The notes under the pieces are model-generated. The model was given only the letters and a program-made list of their open reading frames with translations, was not told the origin of the DNA and searched no databases. Made by a program: the position numbers and the translations under genes. From CAYSGX01 sp964518215 (GTDB lineage Bacteria; Bacteroidota; Bacteroidia; Chitinophagales; CAIOSU01), in the NCBI GenBank assembly GCA_964518215.1, contig CAZFFP010000008.1:4510-68509 (forward strand): a stretch of 64,000 bases of DNA, read 5' to 3'. Below, piece after piece: positions 54,616 through 63,447 of this stretch (position 1 is its first letter; the number at the start of each line of letters is the position of its first letter).

Positions 54616-55071
54616 TTTTTGATGCGATGTTCGACATTTCGATAGGCGATATTCGACAAACAAGAAGTTCGAAAGTTATAAGGTTTGAAAGTTGAAGATG
54701 TCCCCCTTGAGCGTAAGCTTGTGGCGGTTGCGAAGGGGGAAGTGCGGAAGCCTTGAGCAAAGCAGGGGTATGAAAATTTGAAGTTACATTTTAGAAGTAA
54801 GAAGTTGAATTACCGTCTGTTTTAGCTGACGGAAATGGAAGGCTGATTTCTGAGTTAAAATATGATATTCGACAATTCGATAGGCGATGTTTGACAGTGA
54901 TTTGAAGTTTGAAAATTTAGGGTAAGTTAAAGTCCCCCTACGGGTAGCATTGTGCGAAAGCGATAGGGGGATGACAATAAAGGCTGAAAAGTAAAAAAAT
55001 TAACTTGCTCATTTTACCCCTAACAAGTCGAATATCGAATATCGAAAATCGCTAAGTCGCAAATCTAAAAA
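54616..55071. repeat. Repeat-mosaic intergenic region
   Basis: 456 bp without a gene. Elements: ATTCGA-type units TTCGACATTTCGATAGGCGA (near 54629) and TTCGACAATTCGATAGGCGA (near 54868), with inverted kin GTCGAATATCGAATATCGA at 55027-55045. A GTTATAAGG unit lies near 54675. CCCCCTT...AAGGGGG is at 54702-54739, CCGTC...GACGG at about 54813-54833, and TCCCCCTA...TAGGGGGA at 54933-54971. It separates the TPR gene from ribH. Confidence 0.75.
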
Positions 55072-55554
55072 ATGGCATCATCACTCAAAAACCTTTCCGA
55101 CTACAACCCCGAAAAAATTCCTTCGGTGGAAGGAAAAAAGTTTGGCATTGTAGTATCTGACTATAACAGCGACATCACTTTTAAACTATTGGAAGGCTGT
55201 GTGGAAACCCTTTTGAAACATGGCGCACACGAAAACGATATTTATGTGGAGTATGTGCCCGGAGCATTTGAACTCACTTTCGGAGCGAAAATAATTTTAG
55301 ATAAATACCCAGTAGATGCAGCTATTTGTCTGGGCTGTGTTATTAAAGGCGAAACCGACCACGATAAATATATTAACCATGCCGTTGCGCAAGGCGTTAC
55401 CCAACTTTCTCTTCAAACAGGCAAACCTGTAATATTCGGTTTGCTCACTCCCAACACCTATCAGCAAGCTGCCGACCGAGCCGGAGGCAAGCACGGCAAC
55501 AAAGGCGTAGAAGCCGCAGTGGCTGCCATTAAAATGGTGGTTTTAATGCAATGA
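55072..55554 (+). CDS. ribH: 6,7-dimethyl-8-ribityllumazine synthase
   Basis: The penultimate enzyme of riboflavin synthesis, joining the ribityl-aminouracil with 3,4-dihydroxy-2-butanone 4-phosphate. At 160 aa it is normal length. Motifs: GIVVSDYNSDITFKLLEGC, YVPGAFELTFGAK and CLGCVIKGETDHDKYINHAV, with the catalytic His in TDHD. The C-terminal RAGGKHGNKGVEAAVAAIKM is also typical. No other rib genes are near, and no FMN riboswitch is seen upstream; the upstream region is repeat mosaic. Confidence 0.96.
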   Translation: MASSLKNLSDYNPEKIPSVEGKKFGIVVSDYNSDITFKLLEGCVETLLKHGAHENDIYVEYVPGAFELTFGAKIILDKYPVDAAICLGCVIKGETDHDKYINHAVAQGVTQLSLQTGKPVIFGLLTPNTYQQAADRAGGKHGNKGVEAAVAAIKMVVLMQ

Positions 55555-55980
55555 GAGATTTGTTTTTTTTCATTTCTTGCATAGAAAAGGTAAGGTAGCT
55601 TTAAAATTATAGAACTTACTTGTTGTGATTACCAAAGAGCGTTTACTGCAATACATTAATGAAATGCCCGTGACAAAATCAATATTGATAAATTGTTAGA
55701 CAAAATTCTTTTCATTCAGAAAATTGAAGAAGGATTAACACAATCCGATAAATACGAAGTAATTCCGTAAGAAAAATTGAAAAATGAAATGAAACAATGG
55801 CTCAAATCAACATGTTTGAATAGAAGCGTAGGGCTTTACCCTCATTTTTTCATCAAAGCAACCTGCAAAGCAAATGGTTGTTTACTTTTCGAGGGGGGCA
55901 AAAAAAATAAAGTATAGGGACGCTTGTGTGTCGCTAAAGTCAGTTAAAGGTGTGAACTTTTCAAATAGGGTTTCTGCCAA
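55555..55980. other. Intergenic region with decayed gene
   Basis: 426 bp between ribH and the minus-strand SprB-repeat gene. It holds the antitoxin-like pseudogene listed at 55625; the remainder shows no gene or strong hairpin. Confidence 0.5.
55625..55821 (+). pseudogene. Decayed antitoxin-like gene (frameshift and stop)
   Basis: From GTG 55625 the frame reads VITKERLLQYINEMP. It then shifts (near CCCGTGACAAA) to DKINIDKLLDKILFIQKIEE and GLTQSDKYEVIP, a TAA in place of a Glu codon, then EKLKNEMKQWLKS. This pattern (ITKE..L..I..LP...I..L...I...KIEEG....GEVIPEE..K..I..W) resembles short antitoxins of RelE-type pairs in Bacteroidota. The frameshift and internal stop make it a pseudogene. No partner toxin remains. 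Confidence 0.6.
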
Positions 55981-58900
55981 CTAACGAATCAGCGTAACGG
56001 TTCCCATACGTTTAATTTCTTCACCGTTCAAAAATTCGCCTGTGATGAAGTATGTATAAACGCTCACCTCCGATTCTTTTTTTCCTTCAAAAGTGCCATC
56101 CCAACCAAATCGAATATCATCGCTGTTAAAAATGAGCGACCCCCACTTGTCGAATATTTTCATGTTAAATACTCTGGTAGAGCCATAATCTTTCGCTAAA
56201 AAAACATCGTTAGTGCCATCGCCATTAGGCGAAAAGGCGTTGGGTATGTAGAGGTCGAAATCTCTTTTTACTATAACAAAAATATTGGCGGTATCGGTAC
56301 AGCCGTTGATGTCGGTAGCCACCACTGTGTAAACCATATCGCTGATGGGGCTGGCATCAGGATTTTTACAATCATTGCAACTCAAATAATCTGAAGGAGT
56401 CCAGGAATAACTCACCACCGAATCGCTTCCGGTAAATTCAGGCGTGAGTGTTACTTTGGTTCCGATAGTCATGTAATCTTTATACGGAAGGGTAACTATA
56501 AACTCGATAGGTGCGGGAATATTGAAAAGAATGGTATCAACACAACCATTATCATCAAGCACCAATGCTCCATATTCTCCAAAACCAAGTTCGTTGAAAA
56601 CATTTCCCTGAAACACATTGGTAAACACCGCATATTGATAAGGGGGCTGTCCGCCAATGGCGCTAAAAACCACACCTCCATCTTTACCATCATAACAGAT
56701 AGGGGGCCACAGCGAATCTACCCTGCCTTCTAAAACAGAGCCTTCTGTTATATTGAAGCTTTCAATTTGTGAGCAGTTGTTTTCGTCTGTAATGGTTACC
56801 GAATAATTCCCTGAGGAAAGACCTGTTACGGCAGCATTGGTTTCGGGAGGATTGGTGCTCCAGATAAAACTGTAATTGGGCGTGCCGCCATTTACTACGG
56901 CAAATGCCATCCCATCATTGTTGCCTGCACAAAGCACATCCATTGCCAACACTTCGGTTACAAGCAAGGGCGGTTGACCTATGGTAACCATCATTACTTC
57001 CGAACAACCATCGGCATCTATTATATTCAAGCCATAATCGCCCGCACCAACGTTTTGAAGATTTTGTTGATTGCCTCCCGGAATCCAAGTAATATCATAA
57101 GGCGCAGTACCGCCATTCACCGTAACAGTTGCGCCACCGGTGCTTTCACCAAAACACAATACATTTTGCACATTTACACTTACTTGCAACTGCGGACCGG
57201 TATTTAAAGATACGGTTGCTATTTCAAAACAATTATTCACATCGGTAATCAACACGGAATAATTTCCTGCGGGCAATCCTGTTACATTCTGAGTATTATC
57301 GCCAGAAGACCAAAGAAAATTATACCCGGGTGTGCCACCCGAAACCTGCAACTGTGCCTCGCCATTATTCAAACCAAAACAGGAAGGATTGGTGGCTGTA
57401 ATATTTGCTAAAATCGGATTGGGCGCTTCAATGGTGGCAGATAAAATATCTTCACAATTATTGGCATCGGTTACGGTAACAGAATAGGTTCCTGATGGAA
57501 CATTGATAAGGTTCTGACTGAAAGTGGCATTGCTCCATTCAAAAGCATAAGGTTGCACACCTCCTAATGTCGAAACTGTAATAATGCCATTGGAATAACC
57601 AGCGCAGGTAACATCATAAACGCCCGTTATGTTGGCATCTAATGCAGGCGGCTGAGTGATGTCGAAAGTTTGTGTAACAAAACAATTATCCATATCGGTA
57701 ACCGTAACCGTATAAATATCCGGACTCAAATTTTGCACCGCAGGAGTGTTGGGTCCGTGAGACCAAGCGTATGTATAAGGCGGAATGCCTCCATTGACAC
57801 TAATAGTGATATTTCCATCATTGAAACCAAAGCAGGAAATATTATTTTCATCAACAACAACGATATTGATTACACTACTGGTATTTATTGTTCCGCTGCC
57901 CGATGTAACACAACCTTTGGCATCGGTAACCGCCACAGAAAAAGTTCCTGCCGGAAGAAAAATGGCGGTTTGCGCGGTCTGAATCGGAACAACATTCCAC
58001 TGATAAGAATAAGGTGGGGTTCCACCTGAAGGATTCGCAGTAGCTGTGCCGTCAGCAGCGCCACTGCAACTAACATCGGCAGTGGTAACAGCTACAGCCA
58101 ATGGAAGTGGTTCAATAATATTTGCTGTAGCAGTGGTAGTGCAACCATCGGCATCGGTAACTGTTACGGTAACTTGTCCGGGAGAAAGGTTAAAAACAGA
58201 ATCTGTTGTGCCACCCGAACTCCATGAAAAAGTATAAGGCGGCAAGCCCCCTGTTACATTTCCTTTGGCGGTGCCGTCATTCGCACCAACGCACGAAATA
58301 TCCTGCTTCGATATGGTTGCGGCAAAAGTAAAAGACGGGTCTTCTCTCAGTGTCAGATTGAATACTCCCTGAGCGTTGGCATTGGCTCCATCAACAACCA
58401 AATAGTAGGTTCCGGGAATACATAAATTCTTATTAATAATAGACTGGTTTCCGCAGCCATTATCGTCAGAAGCAATAATGTTGCAGTTAGCATCTAAAAG
58501 AAAAAGATAAGAATCGAATTGCGCTCCCGATGTTCCGCAAAGAGAAGCCTCAATACCAATTGGTTGGGCTATTGTAAAACTGTAAAACACATCGTTACCC
58601 GGGGCATTGGGCAAATTATTACTGTAGCAAATATTGCTGTTGTAGTGCGAAAGTCCGGGACCGGCAGTAAGCGCTCCCAATTGTATGGCATTAGCGCAAC
58701 TAGTGCCTCGCGAATAGCGCCAGAATGATTCTATTTCGGGTTGATAATAATTGTTGGAACAGCCTGTGCCGGCAACAAACCCATGCGAATACCACTCGCA
58801 TGGGCGTCCTAAGCGATAATCTATATTCAATCTGAAAGGGTCAACATTGCAGCGGTTGTTATCGCTGGTGCTGAAAACACATCCTCCAAATAAAGTAACA

Positions 58901-59358
58901 CAACAACAGTTGGTATTAAAAGTGCATCGCTGACCGGGACAATTGAATCCGGCAGCTCCATCGCTTCCACAGTTATTTTGCCAAGCATCTAAACGCAAAT
59001 CGAAAAACTGAGGATTTTGCGTGCCGGGATATGTATAGTTGAAAATGGTGGTATTGTGGTCATTAGGTGTAATTCCAGGCGGGTCATAATTAGACTGAAG
59101 ACATCCGCCACCCAACGTATTATCCCAACCCGGAAATATATTGGCATTATCGCGTGCCCAAATTTTAAAAGTTAATTCATCGGGATTAAAACCCACCTGA
59201 CCTCCGAAAGTCAAAGACGCATCGGCAGCCGGACTATACGTTACATTAAATCTTCTGACTCTTACCTGCAGTTGAATAGGACCATCATTATAAGTTTGCG
59301 AGAGAGCAATATCTTGTGTTACAATTAACAAGACGAAAAACCAAAAAACATACTTCAT
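55981..59358 (-). CDS. Giant secreted SprB-repeat protein with T9SS type B tail
   Basis: A 1125-aa protein. Signal peptide MKYVFWFFVLLIVTQDIALS. The N-terminal region is cysteine-rich (NCPGQRCTFNTNCCCVTLFG) and holds a PPC-like domain (about 225-345; CANAIQLG..., GNDVFYSFTI, DSYLFLLDANC, GTYYLVVDG). Eight SprB-type repeats follow (about 350-960; CxGxNDGTAxGNVTGGxPPYxFxW pattern), the last one diverged (ICYDGKDGGVVFS). The tail is IPNAFSPNGDGTNDVF to MGTVTLIR. Probably a surface adhesin exported by T9SS. It differs from the 13.8-kb protein in its N-terminal domain. Confidence 0.9.
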   Translation of the reverse strand: MKYVFWFFVLLIVTQDIALSQTYNDGPIQLQVRVRRFNVTYSPAADASLTFGGQVGFNPDELTFKIWARDNANIFPGWDNTLGGGCLQSNYDPPGITPNDHNTTIFNYTYPGTQNPQFFDLRLDAWQNNCGSDGAAGFNCPGQRCTFNTNCCCVTLFGGCVFSTSDNNRCNVDPFRLNIDYRLGRPCEWYSHGFVAGTGCSNNYYQPEIESFWRYSRGTSCANAIQLGALTAGPGLSHYNSNICYSNNLPNAPGNDVFYSFTIAQPIGIEASLCGTSGAQFDSYLFLLDANCNIIASDDNGCGNQSIINKNLCIPGTYYLVVDGANANAQGVFNLTLREDPSFTFAATISKQDISCVGANDGTAKGNVTGGLPPYTFSWSSGGTTDSVFNLSPGQVTVTVTDADGCTTTATANIIEPLPLAVAVTTADVSCSGAADGTATANPSGGTPPYSYQWNVVPIQTAQTAIFLPAGTFSVAVTDAKGCVTSGSGTINTSSVINIVVVDENNISCFGFNDGNITISVNGGIPPYTYAWSHGPNTPAVQNLSPDIYTVTVTDMDNCFVTQTFDITQPPALDANITGVYDVTCAGYSNGIITVSTLGGVQPYAFEWSNATFSQNLINVPSGTYSVTVTDANNCEDILSATIEAPNPILANITATNPSCFGLNNGEAQLQVSGGTPGYNFLWSSGDNTQNVTGLPAGNYSVLITDVNNCFEIATVSLNTGPQLQVSVNVQNVLCFGESTGGATVTVNGGTAPYDITWIPGGNQQNLQNVGAGDYGLNIIDADGCSEVMMVTIGQPPLLVTEVLAMDVLCAGNNDGMAFAVVNGGTPNYSFIWSTNPPETNAAVTGLSSGNYSVTITDENNCSQIESFNITEGSVLEGRVDSLWPPICYDGKDGGVVFSAIGGQPPYQYAVFTNVFQGNVFNELGFGEYGALVLDDNGCVDTILFNIPAPIEFIVTLPYKDYMTIGTKVTLTPEFTGSDSVVSYSWTPSDYLSCNDCKNPDASPISDMVYTVVATDINGCTDTANIFVIVKRDFDLYIPNAFSPNGDGTNDVFLAKDYGSTRVFNMKIFDKWGSLIFNSDDIRFGWDGTFEGKKESEVSVYTYFITGEFLNGEEIKRMGTVTLIR

Positions 59359-59368
59359 ATCCTATTTC

Positions 59369-59406
59369 AGATTTTATTTTCAACCGTTAAGTTAGAAATA
59401 AAATCT
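59369..59406. promoter_or_regulatory. 11-bp inverted repeat upstream of the SprB-repeat gene
   Basis: AGATTTTATTT (59369-59379) and AAATAAAATCT (59396-59406) are perfect inverted arms, 10-48 bp before ATG 59358. This could be an operator or a leader hairpin; function unknown. Confidence 0.35.
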
Positions 59407-59517
59407 AAAAAGCTATGTCATGCAAAATGCTGATACTAAGTACTATCATGGAAAATTAAGAGGAATTTAACCTTGTTGGAAATTTAAAAGCCGTGAATAG
59501 GAATACTTTTTCTATAA

Positions 59518-60408
59518 TTAATTTTTATTTTCACCTGAAAACAACACTTCAACCGTATTGCCCTTTCCTTTGTAAGTAATATTCAGAAACGAATTGGCTA
59601 TGGCAATTCCTCTTCCATGATTATCAAAAAGCCTGTCTTCATTTATGGTGAGAAACTTTGTAAAATCAAACCCGATGCCCATATCTTTTATAGTAACTTT
59701 CATGTTGGTCAGGGTTTTTTCGACAACTATTTCTGCATACTTGTTTTTATAATCGGGCATTTCCAATCGCTTGTTAATTTCATCGAGCAAGGAGTTGCTT
59801 TCTATGAGCAAAGTTTTTTCATCGTATGTAATGCACAGGTTTCCATGCTCAATAGCGTTATTCAGCAATTCGCAAATAATCACATTTTCTTCAGGATTGT
59901 CTGTAGCATTTGCTATATAAACCGAGAGTTTTTGAGCTTCTTCAAGCGTTCTTATCCTAAAGGTTTTGGTTCCGATACTGCAAGGCTGAATGTTTCCATT
60001 TCTTATTTTTTCCTGCAGCATTTTGTAATTCATAGATTCAAAAACAGCCGCATTCAGCAGTGATGTAAATTTATTTTTCTTTAAAGGTTTGGCAAAATAA
60101 TAATTGGCTCCTTCCACTATACTTTGCTCGTATTTTTCTTTGTTGTCGTGTGCCGTTATCATGATTACCGGAATGGCGCTGAATTCTTTCACGGATTTCA
60201 GCCACCTTAAAAACAACAAGCCGCTCATACCGGGCATCTCCCAGTCGAGCACAATAGCATCGAGATTAATATTGTTTTTTAGAAGAAAATCGCGGGCATC
60301 TTCGCCCGAAGAAAAATTCAATATCCGATAGTTTTCGCCTGAAAGAATATGACTTACAGTCTTTTGGGTAATTATATCATCGTCCACACAGAGTATCGTT
60401 CGCTTCAT
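59518..60408 (-). CDS. Response regulator fused to a HATPase (RsbW-like) domain
   Basis: A 296-aa protein. Residues 1-125 form a REC domain with acidic pocket D10/D11, phospho-acceptor D55 (IVLDWEMPG), T86 (MITAHD) and K107 (FAKPLKK). Residues about 160-296 form a HATPase_c domain with N-box ELLNNAIEHGN, G1 box DMGIGFDF and G2-like DNHGRGIAIANSF. There is no DHp domain, so it resembles a phosphorylation-controlled RsbW-type Ser/Thr kinase or anti-sigma factor rather than a histidine kinase. A purine-rich GGGAGGGG lies about 10 nt before the ATG, unusual here. Output partner unknown. Confidence 0.85.
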   Translation of the reverse strand: MKRTILCVDDDIITQKTVSHILSGENYRILNFSSGEDARDFLLKNNINLDAIVLDWEMPGMSGLLFLRWLKSVKEFSAIPVIMITAHDNKEKYEQSIVEGANYYFAKPLKKNKFTSLLNAAVFESMNYKMLQEKIRNGNIQPCSIGTKTFRIRTLEEAQKLSVYIANATDNPEENVIICELLNNAIEHGNLCITYDEKTLLIESNSLLDEINKRLEMPDYKNKYAEIVVEKTLTNMKVTIKDMGIGFDFTKFLTINEDRLFDNHGRGIAIANSFLNITYKGKGNTVEVLFSGENKN

Positions 60409-60489
60409 TTGCCCCTCCCTTTTGATGCCATAGTTGGCGATAAATAGTATCTTCAGGATTTCTACGTAAAGGCAAATGTTAAGTTTCAG

Positions 60490-61608
60490 TTAGGAACCAA
60501 AAATTTCCCGGAGTTTATTTTCCAACTCAATGCCTCTGAGATTGCGCCCGATTATTTTGCCTTCTTTATCTAAAAGAAATGTTTGCGGAATAGAATTTAC
60601 TTTATACAACTGAGCTACCGGACATTGCCATCCCAACAAATTGCTTCCGTGGTATTGCCACGAAAGCTGGTCTTGTTCAATAGCGCTTACCCACTTTTGC
60701 ATATTGTTGTCTAAGGAAACACTAAACACTGTAAATCCTTTGTCTTTGTATTGTTGATACAAGCGCACTACATTCGGATTTTCGATTCGGCAAGGGCGAC
60801 ACCAGGATGCCCAAAAATCGAGCAATACTACTTTGCCTTTCACATCGCTTAATGAAAATGTTTCGCCTTTATGAGATTTAACTGAAAAATCAGGAGGTGT
60901 TTTGCCATTAGCCAAGCTCGCCTCTCCTAAAACTCTTGCTGTGAATTCCTGAGCCAGCCAGTTGTTTTTTATTTCACCCGATAATTTATTTTGAATAAAA
61001 TTTTCAAGAAACTCTGCATTTTGCTCGGGACTTAGCATGGTTGCCGCAAATAATGCCGAATATACAGACGAAGTGGTGTCCATCATGCTCATAATAGCCT
61101 TATTATATTGTTCCACTATATTGCCATAGCTATTTTGCGACTCTTGCATTTTGGCTATATCGCCCGCCATTTGAGCACTCATGTAATCGTTTTGCGACTG
61201 TTGTAAAGTCATACGCAACTCTCCAATATTTTTTAAAAATCCATTGAGAATTGAATTTTCATTCCCTGAAGCCGAATAGTTGAACATGTCGTTATAATCT
61301 CCTGAAAAATTGATTTTTCCATCTTTTAAAATAATAACCCACGACTTATCCTGACTTACCCGAATCATATATAATCCTTCGGGTGTATTTCCTTTCATCA
61401 TAAAGGTGCCTTCGTTAGATAATACTGCAGTATCAACAGCCGGACCTGGTTGATAAGAAAGTTTGTCGAGATAAATAGGGAAATTTCCCGAAGCGTTGCT
61501 CAGCTTTCCGGTTATCTCATAATCGCCTTTTGAAGTTGCGTTGCCGCCCGATTCGTTGGCACATCCAAAGAGTGTGAGTGAAAGAAGAAAAAAGAAGGTG
61601 TATTTCAT
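60490..61608 (-). CDS. TlpA/ResA-type thioredoxin-fold lipoprotein
   Basis: A 372-aa protein. Lipoprotein signal MKYTFFFLLSLTLFGC with C16. The N-terminal half (about 28-110) is of the DUF4369 type (YEITGKLSNASGNFPIYLDK, EGTFMMKGN) and a helical linker follows. The C-terminal AhpC/TSA-thioredoxin domain has FWASWCRPC (C270, C273) and cis-Pro (VNSIPQTFLLDKEGKI). Such proteins are periplasmic thiol-disulfide reductases, often for cytochrome c or cell-surface proteins. The many cysteine-rich secreted proteins in this window are possible clients, by inference. Confidence 0.92.
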   Translation of the reverse strand: MKYTFFFLLSLTLFGCANESGGNATSKGDYEITGKLSNASGNFPIYLDKLSYQPGPAVDTAVLSNEGTFMMKGNTPEGLYMIRVSQDKSWVIILKDGKINFSGDYNDMFNYSASGNENSILNGFLKNIGELRMTLQQSQNDYMSAQMAGDIAKMQESQNSYGNIVEQYNKAIMSMMDTTSSVYSALFAATMLSPEQNAEFLENFIQNKLSGEIKNNWLAQEFTARVLGEASLANGKTPPDFSVKSHKGETFSLSDVKGKVVLLDFWASWCRPCRIENPNVVRLYQQYKDKGFTVFSVSLDNNMQKWVSAIEQDQLSWQYHGSNLLGWQCPVAQLYKVNSIPQTFLLDKEGKIIGRNLRGIELENKLREIFGS

Positions 61609-61652
61609 GCTGAGAATTTTTGTGTGGCAAATTTCGGAATAAAATTATAAGT

Positions 61653-61685
61653 AGGAAGGCTTCCTCTAATCAGGGAAGCCTTCCT
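61653..61685 (-). terminator. Hairpin terminator of the secreted-protein unit
   Basis: AGGAAGGCTTCC (61653-61664) pairs with GGAAGCCTTCCT (61674-61685). It lies 51 bp after the stop of the 61736 gene on the minus strand. The following T-run is weak (TACTTATAATTTTATT), so termination strength is uncertain. Confidence 0.65.
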
Positions 61686-61735
61686 TGTAATTTATACAGA
61701 CTAAATCTCCTTTAATAAGAAAACTAAATTTCTAA

Positions 61736-63433
61736 CTATTTCATCAACGAAAGTTTGCCTACATATTTTCCGTTTTCGGTCTGCAACACATAAAGGTAAA
61801 GCGCACCCAATGCCGCTGTCGGAGCAAATTCTACCGAAATTTTTTCTTGGACATTTACACTGCCCTTATACAAATCGGCAATTTCCTGTCCAGTAAGGGA
61901 ATACACTTTAAGCGATGCATTTTCAGCGCCCTGTGGCAGCACAAATTCAATATTGGTTTTACTGCTGAAGGGGTTAGGATAAGCCGTCAACATAGGCTCG
62001 CCAATTTGTTCAAAAAAATGTTCCTCATCGGTGATGAAATCGCCCCAACGTTGTTGATTGCAAGGGCCCAAATAGGCTCCCTGTGCAAGAAATGCTGGCA
62101 AAGCACAAATAGAAACTTCAAGCGTATTGTTGCGATTTTTGGGACGGACATGACAAATGATCACCTTCGCATTAGGAACTTCTTCAACAATTACTGTTCC
62201 GGTGCCTTGAACACCTGCAAATCCATCCACTTGAACATAATAGGTTTTGCTTTCGCTTAAACAATAAACAGGCAATATTTCAGAAGAAAAATCGGAAAAA
62301 CCTGCATTTGGGCTGTCGTCATTGGCGGCAACCAACGTTAATGGACCATTACAACCGTTGCTGCTTTCCCACAGCGCCAACTGTGTATCGAAAGGAGCAT
62401 CATCGAAAGCGCTTCTGATAGTTACAGCGCCAGTTGATGGAGCAGTAAACTTAAACCAAACGGTGTTTTGCAGTTCTGCTTCAAATGGACACCAGCCATC
62501 TTGTGAGGTGCATGAAGAACCCGGACCCGGAGACATTTCACCGGCTTCAACAGTAGCGCAGGTATTGTCAAATGGTGTTAACACTCCAATTGTAAGAGAT
62601 TGAGCATCGCAGATATTGTCGTTAGCAGGACCATCACAGCACTCTATCGCTAATTCAAATTCTCCTTGTGCAGCACCAAAACCATGCACTAAAATGTAAT
62701 AGGTAGCTCCCAATTGTGAAGTCCAAGAAACAGCACTTCTAAAGCCCGGACAATCATCATCGTTACCACCAACACAAGAAATACCTTCGCACGAACCTTC
62801 AAAAACAGAAAGTTTGGTGTCGAAATTGGCAAAATCGCAGGTAGAGGCGGTTACTCCTTGTCCTGTTCCAACAAATTTATACCATACACCACCGGTAGTA
62901 TTACTGGTTCCGCATGTACCAACATTATCAAAAGTTGAGTTTCTAGTAGAGCCGCTCACTATCGAACCGCAGGTTATAGCAATGCCATCGGCACATAAAT
63001 CGTTTTCAGGTGCAGGAATAAAAGGGCATTCATCACCACTTCCGAAAAAGGTAGTTTCAGAACTGCCATAATCGCCTCCGCGCTGTATTTCAACTCCATT
63101 GTAAAAAAGCGTATAAGAGCCTTCGCCCTCAAAGCAACAAATGCCATCGCCAAAATCATCATATATGGTGAATGAGTAATTACCTGCAGGGTCTAAACAA
63201 ATATAGAAATCATAAAGAGCAAAAGGCTCAGTAAGTGTTCCGTATCCGAAACTACCCAATATTTCACCGGTGCATTCGTCTTTAATTTCAACAGCAACTT
63301 CACCGGGCCAAGAATCGGTTAAAATTAAAATTTCGAGAATGCTTTCGTTTTCAGAACATTGAGCCTGAGTGTTTTGAGGCATCAGCAACATAACGGTTGC
63401 CCATACCATGAATAATTTTGTTATTGTTTTCAT
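61736..63433 (-). CDS. Secreted cysteine-rich protein with PPC-like repeats and T9SS type A tail
   Basis: A 565-aa protein. Signal peptide MKTITKLFMVWATVMLLMP to AQ. An N-terminal region of about 110 aa (SWPGEVAVEIKD, YDDFGDGICCFEGEGSY) precedes two PPC-like domains (about 140-265 and 270-400), each with W-x-K-F and F-D-T-x-L motifs (GGVWYKFVGT, FANFDTKLSVFEG; NTVWFKFTAP, PFDTQLALWES). The type A sorting tail is LTAYPNPFSSKTNIEF to GKLSLMK. Function unknown; probably surface-bound or released. A true GGAGG ribosome site lies 8 nt before its ATG. It follows the 63448 gene by 14 bp. Confidence 0.87.
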   Translation of the reverse strand: MKTITKLFMVWATVMLLMPQNTQAQCSENESILEILILTDSWPGEVAVEIKDECTGEILGSFGYGTLTEPFALYDFYICLDPAGNYSFTIYDDFGDGICCFEGEGSYTLFYNGVEIQRGGDYGSSETTFFGSGDECPFIPAPENDLCADGIAITCGSIVSGSTRNSTFDNVGTCGTSNTTGGVWYKFVGTGQGVTASTCDFANFDTKLSVFEGSCEGISCVGGNDDDCPGFRSAVSWTSQLGATYYILVHGFGAAQGEFELAIECCDGPANDNICDAQSLTIGVLTPFDNTCATVEAGEMSPGPGSSCTSQDGWCPFEAELQNTVWFKFTAPSTGAVTIRSAFDDAPFDTQLALWESSNGCNGPLTLVAANDDSPNAGFSDFSSEILPVYCLSESKTYYVQVDGFAGVQGTGTVIVEEVPNAKVIICHVRPKNRNNTLEVSICALPAFLAQGAYLGPCNQQRWGDFITDEEHFFEQIGEPMLTAYPNPFSSKTNIEFVLPQGAENASLKVYSLTGQEIADLYKGSVNVQEKISVEFAPTAALGALYLYVLQTENGKYVGKLSLMK

Positions 63434-63441
63434 GACTGTGT

Positions 63442-63446
63442 CCTCC
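63442..63446 (-). promoter_or_regulatory. Shine-Dalgarno GGAGG before the 61736-63433 gene
   Basis: GGAGG, 8 nt before ATG 63433, directly after the upstream stop codon. Unusual in this window, where most genes lack such a site. Confidence 0.7.
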
Positions 63447-63447
63447 G

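Noticed and set aside
55020..55071. FMN riboswitch before ribH
   Set aside because: The upstream sequence is made of ATTCGA-type repeats; none of the conserved RFN-element segments could be found.
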